Source: Petaurus breviceps papuanus
Taxonomy: Eukaryota; Chordata; Mammalia; Diprotodontia; Petauridae
Direction: 5' to 3'
Assembly: GCA_028583685.1 (NCBI GenBank)
Contig: JAMXIF010001253.1
Span: 35,989,088-36,053,087 of the forward strand
DNA: 64,000 nucleotides
Part shown: positions 11,780-22,400 of the stretch, piece by piece
Position numbering within the stretch: position 1 is the first letter of the stretch
Layout: every line of letters begins with the position of its first letter
Position numbers and translations under genes: made by a program
Notes under the pieces: model-generated
Database searches by the model: none
What the model was told of the DNA's origin: nothing
What the model saw: the letters and a program-made list of their open reading frames with translations, nothing else

Positions 11780-12840
11780 ATGACCAGGCAAAAAAAACAA
11801 AGCCGACAGAAGATTCCAACATTAGACTCCCATTTTGGGGACAAAAAGGAGCAAAGCATGGAACAGAAGGAAGACAGTGAAGTCAGAAATCCTGCACCAA
11901 AAGCTTCAAAGGAAAATACTAACTGGTTACAGGCCATAGAGGACCTTAAGAAGCAGATAAGAGAAGTGGAGGAAAAATTGGAAAGAGAAATGAGAATGAT
12001 GCAAGAAAATTACAAAATGAGAGTCAACAGCCTGACTGAGGAAAATCACACCTTAAAAAACAGACTGACTCAATCGGCAAAAGAGGCTCAAAAAGGCAAT
12101 GAGGAGAAGAATGCCTTAAAAAGACAAATTTGCCATATGGAAAAAGGATCTCAAAAATTCAATGAGGAGAATCATTGCTTCAGAATTAGATTGGAGCAAA
12201 TGGAAGCTAATGACTTTATGAGAAATCAAGATGCTGTTAAACAGATCCAACAAATGAAAGAATAGAAGGCAATGTGAAATATTTCATGGGAAAAAACCAC
12301 TGACCTGGAAAAGAGATCCAAGAGAGATAATTCAAAAATTACTGGACTACCTGAAAGCCATGATCAAAGTAAGAACCTAGAAATCATCCTCCAGGAAGTT
12401 CTCAAAGAAAACTGCCCTGACGTTTTAGTACCAGAGGTCAAAATAGAGGTTGAAAAAATCCACCGATCACCTCCTGAAAAGATCCCCAAAAGAAAACTCC
12501 TAGGAATATTATAGTCAGGGTCTGGAATTCCCAGATTAAGGAGAGAATATTACAAGCAGCCAGGAAGAAACAATTTGAATATTGTGGAAACACAATCAGG
12601 ATAACCCAGGATCTGGCAGCTTCTATATTGAGGTATCGAAGGGCTTGGAATATTATATTCCTGAGTTCAATGTAGCTGGGATTAAAACCAAGAATCACCT
12701 ACCCAGAAAAACTGAGTATCATCTTTTATGGGAAAATATGGTCATTCAGAGGAATAGAGGACTTTCAAGCATTCTTGATGAAAAAACTAGAGTTGAAAAG
12801 AAAATTTGACATCCAGATACAAGAAGTAAGAGAAGCTTGA
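11780..12840 (+). pseudogene. Degenerate L1-type ORF1 of copy B
   Basis: ATG at 11780 opens 161 codons with a long coiled coil (repeated E/K/R heptads such as EDLKKQIREVEEKLEREM) to a stop at 12263. The RRM and C-terminal domains continue to TGA 12838-12840 in other frames (IRITQDLAASILRYRRAW, GLKPRITYPEKLSIIF), so several breaks exist. ORF1p of this class is an RNA-binding chaperone. Confidence 0.75.
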
Positions 12841-13592
12841 GAAGGTAAACAGGAAAAGAAATATAAGCCACTGATCAAAGTTGAACTATTAACATTCCTA
12901 CGTGGAAAAACAATAATTGTAACTGATGAAACTTTTCTCAGTATGAAAATAGTTGAAGGGAATAGAAACATATATATGTCTATATATGAGGGTATATGGG
13001 AAATGTGTATATACGTTTACAGGTATACATACATAGAGGGCACAGGACCAATTTAATAGGAAGGGATGATACTTAAAAGGTGAAATTAAAAGGTGAGAGA
13101 GGAATATAATGAGAGGAGATGGGCAGAGACAGAATGGGGTAAACTATCTCATATAGAGGAGGCAAGGGAAAATGGTTACAATGGAGAGGAAGAATAGGAA
13201 GGCAAAAGGGAATGGGTCAACCTTATTCTCATTGAATTTGGCTTGGGAAGGGAATGAAATACACACTAAATAGGGTATCTCACCCACAGGAGAGTAGGGT
13301 GGAAGGAGGTGAGAGGAGGGATGATGGAAGGGAGGGCAGGCTGGGGGGAGGGAAGTTGGAAGCACCCACTTTTGAAAAGGGACAGGATCAAAGCAGAGAA
13401 TAGAACAAGTGGGAGGTGGGATAGGAGGGAGGGAAATATAGTCAGTCTTTTACAATATATCTACTATGTTATTGTTTTGCATTAGCTACACATGTACAAC
13501 CTATACTGAACTGCTTATCTTCCCAGTAAGGGTGGGTGACAAGGGAGGAAGGAAATGAATCTGGAATTCAAAGTTTTAAAATAAAATGTTTA

Positions 13593-13626
13593 AATATATA
13601 TATATGTATATGTGTATATATATGTA

Positions 13627-13662
<36 letters not shown>
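13593..13662. repeat. (TA)n/(TG)n microsatellite in HAL1 3' UTR
   Basis: Alternating TATATA and TGTGTG; the same position in copy A (1508-1535) also carries TA repeats, so the source element probably had a TA tract there. Confidence 0.85.
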
Positions 13663-13935
13663 CTATTATTAATACTATTTTACATGTAATTGGGAAATAA
13701 GATATACAAGAACTGGGGCATAGAGATCCACCATGCCCTACTGGAAAAGTCGAAAGGGGTATGGGAGTAAATATGGAAGAGAGCAGATTGGAACAGTGGA
13801 TATCCTGTGGGACTGCTATTTTGGGGCGGTGGGTAGGGGAAAAAAGGGGAGAAAATTCGTAACTCAAAATCTAGTGGAAATGAATGATGTAAATCAGAAG
13901 TTAATAAAGCATTTGAAAAATGAAAAAAAAACAAC

Positions 13936-14285
13936 AAACAGGAAGGGAGTTCAATTCATTTCAAGCTCATAATTGGAATTTGTTTTTCCTTTCAGCTTTC
14001 AAAGCTGCCATAATAAATAGATACGGTCCTATCTACACTGTGTATTTATTCTGTGACTGTGAATCACTCATAACCTTATTGGTTTCCTTTTAAGCCTTTG
14101 ACTTTAGAGTCTTTCCTGAATTCTTTTAAAATGTTTTACTGAATTTTATTGAAATCTTTTGTTTTAACATCACATTCATTTTGAAAATAACTTAACCCTC
14201 TACTACCTAGTGAGCCATTCCTTGTAATAAAAAATAAAAAAGAGGGAAAAAAAGCAGCTCGGCAAAACTAACCTATGCCTCATGG
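13936..14285. other. Unassigned stretch
   Basis: AT-rich, no recognisable gene or repeat family. Confidence 0.4.
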
Positions 14286-14289
14286 TAAT

Positions 14290-14545
14290 CAAACTGATTG
14301 TTGAAGAAGGATAAGCATTCTGAAAGGCAATTGTAAAGAGGAAGCATATTCCAAGTATGATGGGCAATTTTTGTAAAGGTACTAGAGAGAGAAGATGGCA
14401 TGTGAAGTTCAGGGATGCTGCTAGCTTGGTTTGGCTAGAAGATGGGAGGAGTACAAAGGAGTGGGTACTGTGAAACATCTGAAAAGTTACACTCAAAGCC
14501 ATATGTTGATGTCTTTAAATGCCAGATTGTGAAGTTAGGAATTAT
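14290..14545 (-). mobile_element. L2 LINE fragment, antisense
   Basis: AGGAAGCATATTCCAAGTAT, GCTTGGTTTGGCTAGAAGAT and TTTAAATGCCAGATTGTGAA match the antisense L2 3'-region pattern found repeatedly in this window. Confidence 0.55.
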
Positions 14546-14689
14546 TCTACATCACAGAGTCTTAAGAATTTCCCAGGGCCCTGAGAATTGACTTCTCACT
14601 AATGATTTCTCAAATGCAAAATCAGAGGAGCTTTTCTCATTCTTTATTCATTGATATCTCTTTCAATCTGTGATATTGTTGACACATAA

Positions 14690-14780
14690 ACACATACATG
14701 TATGTATATATACACACATATGTGTGTACATAAAACACACAAATTTATATATATTTATATATGTATATGTATGAGATGAC
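14690..14780. repeat. TA/CA microsatellite
   Basis: Impure ACACATACATGTATGTATAT-type simple repeat. Confidence 0.8.
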
Positions 14781-15134
14781 TATAACAATATAAATGGAAA
14801 AAATTTTAAAAATAACAAGTGAATACTATGCATTTATAATGACCAAGTTTGGACCTGAAGAAATATGAGTTTGGAATACTACATATATTAGCATACTGGA
14901 ATGATGTGTTGGTTACTTTTGTTGAAATTTTTTTCTTCTCTTTTATCTTTGTCTTAAGTGATGGTTCTCTGTGTAGGGAAGAAGTGAAGGATATATCAAG
15001 TAATGAATGTGATTAAAAAAATTTTTTTTGACAAAAACTCTCTCTTTAGTCTTAGAAGGGCTACAATATATTGAGGGAGTACCTATACACTGACAAAATC
15101 ACACATTCTTAAAGCACTACAGCAAGTCTTCATA

Positions 15135-15398
15135 TTTTGTTGTTGCTTTTCAGTCATTTTAGTCATATCTGACTCTTCATGACCTCATTTGGGATGTTCC
15201 TGGCAGAGAAAACTGAAGTGTTTTTTGGCCATCTCCTTCTCCAAGCACATTTTATAGATGAGGAAACTTGAGTAAACAAGGTTAAGCGACTTGCCCAGGG
15301 TTACACAGACAGTAAGTATCTGAGGCCAGATTTTGAACTTAGGTCCTCTTGACTCCAGGTCCTCTCCTCCTTGGATACTGTACCCCCTAGCTACCCAG
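15135..15398 (-). mobile_element. Long tRNA-derived SINE, antisense
   Basis: From TTGTTGTTGCTTTTCAGTCA through CTCCTTCTCCAAGCACATTT and GACTTGCCCAGGGTTACACA to TACCCCCTAGCTACCC. Confidence 0.8.
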
Positions 15399-15484
15399 GT
15401 CTTCATATACCTGATGACTAATAAATGATGCATGGAGACATTAAATGATGTAGATTACCTGAAAGTCTTATGCTGTTTTTGAAA

Positions 15485-15890
15485 TACTTTCATCTCCATT
15501 ATATCAAAAGATCTTAGTCAGGGCAAGCAATTCTGGCCATTTTAAAGACTGAGAAACTGAGACTCAAAGAGGTCAAGTTATCTTGTCCAAAGCAACTTAG
15601 CTTAGAGCCAGGAATGGAATTCAAGTCTCCTGCTCACTATTCTCTCTCTGTTATAACAACAATTCTCATTTATATACGTCTTTAAGGTTTATAAGGCAAT
15701 TTCCTACCAGTGAGGGAGGTAAAGCAAGTATTATCCTGCCTGTTTTATAGATGATGAAACAAGTTCAGTGAGATCAAGTTCAGTGAGTTTCCCTCAAGCT
15801 TATAGAGATGATAAGGATCAGAGTCAAGACTCAAACCCAGATATCCTGACATTAATTTAGTGTCTAATGTACCACTTTGCTTTTTCTCTA
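15485..15890 (-). mobile_element. Two tandem CORE-SINE/MIR-like fragments, antisense
   Basis: GAGAAACTGAGACTCAAAGA at 15550 and GATGATGAAACAAGTTCAGT at 15752 are separate antisense MIR-like cores, the second preceded by a TTTATATACGTCTTTAAGGT 3' part. Confidence 0.5.
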
Positions 15891-16224
15891 CATGACAACT
15901 GTAAGGCTAAATACACAATATGATTATATATATAACCATTGCCTAGAGAAAGACTAGGGATATCACAGATAATTTGTGACATGGACACATAAAACACGAT
16001 TTCTTAGTATTTTGTTGACTAGAGGAAAGGTACCAAAGTTGAAGTGTGAAAGCATAGAAATACATACCTTAGTTCAAGCTGATTCATTCAAGCTGCAGCT
16101 AGATACATCAAATACCTCTTGGTATAGTTTCTGTATTTCAAACTCTCCTAATTTTAATAACTCACTCAAATATAAGAATCCTAAATAAAACATGTGTATT
16201 CTCTATCATAAAGTGACTTAATAA

Positions 16225-16320
16225 TAAGTTCTTTGAGGGAAGAGACTTTTTAAATCCCCAATTCCTAGCAAAAAGCCTTGAAGATACTAGGTGCTTAATA
16301 GATGTTTGATGAATTTAATT
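16225..16320 (+). mobile_element. L2/MIR3-type 3' end, sense
   Basis: GTTCTTTGAGGGAAGAGACT, then ATACTAGGTGCTTAATAGAT, the conserved L2 3' end; 35 bp beyond the exon 13 donor, inside intron 13. Confidence 0.65.
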
Positions 16321-16354
16321 TATCTGATATTGTGTGACAGATTCATTTATGTAC

Positions 16355-16422
16355 CTCTTTTGTCAGATTATAGACCAATTTGTAGAGAAGGGGTGTGCAG
16401 TCCACTCTAAGGGTATAATTGC
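16355..16422 (-). CDS. NAALAD2: NAALAD2 exon 13 (last exon in window)
   Basis: 68 nt, acceptor TTTCTCAG, donor GTACAT. Encodes [20 protein letters not shown], then TKE; R453 is the GCPII R463 pocket equivalent. Leaves in phase 0. The next exon, expected to contain an SLYESW-type motif, was searched for by eye left of here and not found, so it is presumed outside the window. Confidence 0.93.
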
Positions 16423-19400
16423 CTGAGAAACAAAAATATGCGCAAATTAAATTTCAATTATTTACAATTTTAACTTTATTTCTCAATAGTTTAATTGTAA
16501 GCATATTTTAATATTTTTGGAAATTAAATCTTCTTTCTTCAGGAAAGAGAAATGAGAACACAGCTGTATAGCCAGAGAGAAAGCTCTAGTGATACAAGTT
16601 GGGACCAGGAACAAGGAGAAAACATTCTTATTCTAAAACTTCCCATGAAAAATATGAGATTATAAAGCTTTCAGCACTGGAAGTTCCTGTGAGGGATATA
16701 GTAGAAAGAAGGAATACTGCAGGGGCTTGGGCAGCACTTGGGCAGCAATGTCTGAAAGACTGGAGGAGGGTGGAAGGCAGTTTTCCTATAAATGGATTGT
16801 TCATAAGTACGAGACAGAGGCCAAGGATTGAAACAAAAAAGGGTCCCAAAGAAGCCTAGATACATCTTTAAATATTCAGAGTAAAGGGGATAATTATACT
16901 GGGTGTTCCAAGTCTTAGTGCAATGCTAATCTTTTGACATTGCAATCTGCACTAAAACTTTTGGGACATTCTATATATTTTGACAATCACCATGACTTGA
17001 AGACCAAAGTTTGTCTGACTTGTATCCAGACTCATCATTTTAGAGCTTCAGGGTATGTGAAAAATAACCTCATCTAGGACCCTTATTTGGGAGGATCAAA
17101 ACAACCACCACAAAGTTGTTTAAAATGACCTATGTCGAATTTAAGAGGATCTTTGTGAGGTATTTACTTGTGCTTTAGTATCAACACATGCAATGTTTCC
17201 CAAAAAGACTAAAAAAATGGAAACAAACTGTTATAGTATCTGCACTGAGAGAAATACAGTTGGACAATTTACTTTAGTAAACCAGGCAAGACCAGTGAAT
17301 ATTAAGTCTACCAAAGGTACTGGTAGAAAGGATTGCTTATGTATGTCATTTAATAAAATTGGAAACAAAGATAGCAAAAGTAAACAGAAGAGGATAGCTT
17401 AGATGGTGCACTAGTAAATACTTCAGAACCTAAAAGAAGGAATTACTTACTTAAGATAAATTTTACCTTCTATGGATGAGTCAGAATTTATATAAGCAAT
17501 GCTTCTCTCTTGAAGTATTTTTGCATTCTCCTATAGTTGAGGTAAAGTTGTTAATTTATTCTTAGTCATTACCATATAAGAAAATGTAAACAAAATAATT
17601 GAGTTACTTCAGAATAGTCAGTCAATACCCTTATAAATTAAATAACAATTTCCAAAGTTCCCCATTCCCCCAAAGATTCTGAGAGAATAAAATCTACCTA
17701 GTACAGTTGTAGTTATGGTTTAGAACTTTCATTTTCTACCTGAAAAAGCATTTCAAAAATTTTTAGTAAACAGATGTATTTAGGCACCCTTTTAACAAAG
17801 AAAGTCAGGCTTAATGTAACGGACAGGGAGCTGACCTCAAGTTAGGAAGCCCTACCTCGGTACACCACATGCTGGCTGTATGTCCTAGGCAAATCATAAC
17901 TTCTACATGTTCTAGGTAACTCTTTAAGACTCCAAGGTGGAGAAAAGTTTCTGCAATCTGCATTGGGAGGAAATTTCCTCAACTTGCTAGTTGCCTACAT
18001 AACTGTAGGTCACAGGACCAATCTCTATTCCTGTCTTTTAGCAAATAGTCTTATTAATTTTTCTTACTAATTGTCCAGAACAGTTCCTGATACAGACAAC
18101 CACACAAGCCCATCTGTACTGGAGGGAAAAAAATATTTATTATTTCTCAAAATTGGGAAGGTGGAGATAGTAAAGGGAAAACATGGTTAAATACAGGGGA
18201 AAAAAAGGTGTTTCTCACAATGCCAAAGTGAGAGTTATCAATGTAATACCCATAATGTTAATTGAGAAGGAAAATACTGCATCATGTTTGTATGTAGAAA
18301 GTAAAAAAAGACTCTAAGAAGAAATATTTTAATTATTCTGTATTTCGTTCTTTCTCATCTCTCCTATGAACACTCGCCCTATTAAAACTGTATAATGATT
18401 CATATATGAATATTTTTAGTTTTTATGTTCTCTCTGATTCCTCCCATGTGTATCAGGCCCATTATTAATTATAAAATTATTAAATATATACATGCTATAT
18501 CTTCTGACTACACTGTCAGCTCTTTAAAGGCAGGGAATATTTTGTTTTTCATCTTCTTATTCATATTGCCCAGTATAGTGCACTGAAGGTGCTTTCTGTT
18601 TCTTGGATTGAATTCAAGTGAACTGAATTATTAAGGGCCATTGACATCCAGAAAAAAAAGATCAACTGAGGGCCACCTTTAGTGACTGTAATTCTTATGA
18701 GGTAGTCCACTCTATTTTCAGAAAGCACTGCTAAACTTTGTTTCTTATATTGAGCTAAATAAAATCTGCCTCCCACTATCTTCTGTTCCTTTATTTGACC
18801 ATTGAAACTATACAAATGAACTAGAATCACTCTTCCACACGATGGTCTGCATTCGAGAACAGCTATGATATTATCCTATGTCTCTTCTCCAGACTAATCA
18901 TTGGTGATTTCTCAACCCCTTCAAGTGTGGCTTATTTAACATTGCTTTGATATCCTGGTAGTCTTCTTTTGGATATGTTCATCAATGACTTTCTTAAATG
19001 TGATGTTCAGAAGTGAACACAAGATACCACATATGTTCTGATTCCAGAACTGAACAATAAGACAATTACCTTCCCTTACACTCAAAACTTTTATTATTAT
19101 TGTCTCCTAAGATTTGGCTAGGGTTTTCTTTAAGCCATTTTGGGTTCTAAGTCAACTAGAAGAACTCTTAGGTCTAAGTTGTTCTCATGAGAACTGTGGC
19201 CTTGCCACTTACTTATTTACCATCCTATACTTATGTCATTGATTTTTAAAAATCTCAGTGTAGGTCTTTCTTATTCAATAAATATATTCATCACTTTTAA
19301 ACTTCATTTTGTTACTTTTAGCATGTCATTCAGTCTATTAAAATAGTCATGAATCTTGACTCTATAATTTCAGTAATAGCAACTAAATGACTCAATGGAG

Positions 19401-22400
19401 AGAGCACTGGGTCTGGAGTCAGGAAGATCTGAGTTCAAATCTAGTCTTGGACACTTATTAGTTGTGTGGCTCTGGGCAAGCAAGTCACTTAAGTTTGTTT
19501 GCCTTAATCTACCAGAGAAGGAAATGGCAAATCATTCCAGTATCCTTGCCAAGAAAACCCAATGGACTACGGTACATAGGATCATAAAGAGTCAGATACA
19601 ATTGAAAAACTAAACAACAGCTATTTTTACTGACTTTGTGCCATCAACAAACTTGACAAGCATAGCAACTTTTATATCTTCATCTAAATAATTTTTAAAA
19701 TAATAAAAAAATGGCAAAAAAAAAACTTAAAACAGGACCAAGAACAGAACTCTGAAGCTTGGAACCAATGATCTTCTAAGCTAAATTATTAGCCCATTGT
19801 TGATATGACTGTAATATCATGCAGCCCATAATATTTCATTTTGTCCAGAAAAATATGAAAGATCTTGTTAGTTCCCTTATTAAAATCCAGGACATGCTAT
19901 AAGCATTACTTTCATGATCTCTATCTAGCATTTCTACTATCAGGAAAAATAAGTTAATCAAGTATAACCTATTCGTAGTGAATTCACAATGGGTCCCAAG
20001 GATTATTATTTTCCTAAGTGCTCATAAAGCATTCATATAATAATCCCTTCAATAATCTCCTTCCCCTTCCCAAGAATTTATGCTAAAATTCCTGGTTTGA
20101 ATTTTTAGCATGTTGTAATTCTAAACAACACTTGTCCATTCCTGTTCGTCTGGAATTTTTTCCACAGAAAATTATTTTTTTTAACTAGATCAACAAAATG
20201 TTAGCAATCACATTGACATTTTTATTTTCAGGATCTAGCTAAAGTTAATGTGTTCCACCCACAAAAAATGGTTTCAATTACAGCTACTAAGTGCTCCTTT
20301 TCTTTATTCTTCCCTACCCTAGGTTCCAATCCCCATTCTATTTTGCTGCATGCTTTTCAGTCTGAAAAGTAATCTCATTTCTAAAAAAGAGAAAAATAAA
20401 AAAGGCTTGGCAAAATTCTCTTATTTCTTTTTTTTTTTTCATTTTTCAAATGCTTTATTAACTTCTGATTTACAACGTTCATTTCCTCCAGATTTTGAGT
20501 TACAAATTTTCTTCCCATTTTTCCCCTACCCACCGCCCCAGAATAGCAGCCCCACAGGATATCCCCTCCTCCAATCTGCTCTCTCCCATATCTTCTACCA
20601 TACCCCTTTAGACTTTTCCATTAGGGCATGGTGGATCTCTATGCCCCAGTGCCTGTGTATCTTATTTCCCAAATACATGTAAGATAGTATTAATAATAGT
20701 ATATATGTATATATAATTTTAAACATTTGAATTTAAAACTTTGAATTGCAGATTCATTCCCTTCCTCCCTTATCACCTACCCTTACTGGGAAGATAACAG
20801 TTCAGTATAGATTGTACATGGGTAGCTAATGCAAAACTTTAACATAGTAGATATATTATAAAAGACTGACTATATTTCCTTCCCTCCTATTCCATCACCC
20901 ACTTGTTCTATTCTCTACTTTGATCCTGTCCCTTTTCAAAAGTGGGTGCTTCCAACTTCCCTCCCCCCACAGCCTGCCCTCCCTTCCATCATCCCTCCTC
21001 TCACCTTCCCCCCTACTCTCCTGTGGGTGAAATACCCTATTTAGTGTATATTTCATTCCCTACCCAAACCAAATTTAATGAGAATAAGGTTGGCCCATTC
21101 CCTTTTGCCTTCCTATTCTTCCCCTCTGTTGCAACCGTTTTCCCTTGACTCTTCTTTATGGAAATAGTTTACCCCATTCTGTCTCCCTCCATCTCTTCTC
21201 ATTATATTACTCTATCACCTCTTTATATTCCCCTTTTAAGTATCATCCCTTCCTATTAAATTGGTCCTGTGTCATCTGTGTATACCTGTAAGTATATATA
21301 CACCCATTCACACATGTATTCATATGCCCATATACCCTCCACTATATACAAATATATATTTCTATTCCCTTCAACTATTTTAATTTTTTTTTAAAGCAAT
21401 CGGGGTTAAGTAACTTGCTCAAGGTTACACGACCAGTTATTTTTGGGTGTGGTACTATTTTGATCTGATTTTGATCAAATTTGATCAAATGTTTTGATCA
21501 AATCTGAGCCCAGATTCGATCTCCAGGTCATCCCGACACTGGAGCTGGTGCTCCTACTCGCTGTGCTACCTGGCCTCCCCTAGGCTTAACTGCATTAAAG
21601 GAATATGGTAGGAATAGGGAATTTTCAAGGAGATTAATCTCCCTCTACCAGTCCAAGTTGACTATATATCTGTAACTTATAATCCTAGAGAGTTAATTAG
21701 AGTACTAAAAGGTTAAGCATGGTGTCCAGTGGCATACAGTCAGTATGGAGCAGAAGAAGAACTTGAATCCAGGCCTTTCTAGCTTTAAGGCCAGTTTTCT
21801 ATCTACTGTGTCTTCTGGCACTGACTACAATGGCTACAACTAATACTAAACTTAAATTCAAGATTATAGTACAGTAAAGTTGAGAAAGAAAGAGCAAGAA
21901 AGATAGGAGAAATTAAAATTGAAAAAAAAATGATAGAGTTAAAGAAAATTTAATTCGAAAAGAGACAGGGAAAGACAAAGATCAACACACATGGAAGAAA
22001 TAATAAAGAAATCCTTGCTCAGAGGTGGAAAAAGGAGACGAAGATGGAGGGATACATAGAATAGTATCTCCACCTCATGGTCTCTTAAAGAATTGTTTCT
22101 AAAACCTTTTAAGGAGATGTAAAATTTGGCAACTTATTTGACAGCACCATTTAGTATTTTCTGCCAAATTCAAATGAAATCTACTCTTCAGCTAATGACT
22201 ATCTCATCTGATTTTTCTCAACTCCCAATAATAAAAGTAGACATAAAAATGATTTGTCATAACTATTCAAAGAATAACTACTCTGTTTTTGAAATCAAGC
22301 AATGGGTATGAATTATGCCATAAAAGAAAAAAAATTTCCCCTAAAGGACTGAATTCAACTCAGTAAAGCTGATAATTATTTGGGAGGTGTTTTTGTTTAT

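Larger units (their letters stand above)
11049..13935 (+). mobile_element. HAL1-like LINE, copy B (both ends present, no ORF2)
   Basis: About 2.9 kb from an L1-type 5' UTR start (CAAGATGGTGGAGTAGAAGC) to an A-rich 3' tail. 5' UTR about 11049-11779; ORF1 region 11780-12840; 3' UTR 12841-13935. ORF2 is absent: ORF1 is followed directly by GAAGGTAAACAGGAAAAGAA and 3' UTR sequence, as in copy A. This is the organisation of HAL1 (half-LINE1) elements, which depend on another LINE's ORF2 protein. Confidence 0.8.

Noticed and set aside
16381-16422. FOLH1 rather than NAALAD2 as the gene
   Set aside because: Exon 13 alone cannot distinguish them, but the N-terminus (exons 1-2) and exon 6 are closer to NAALAD2.
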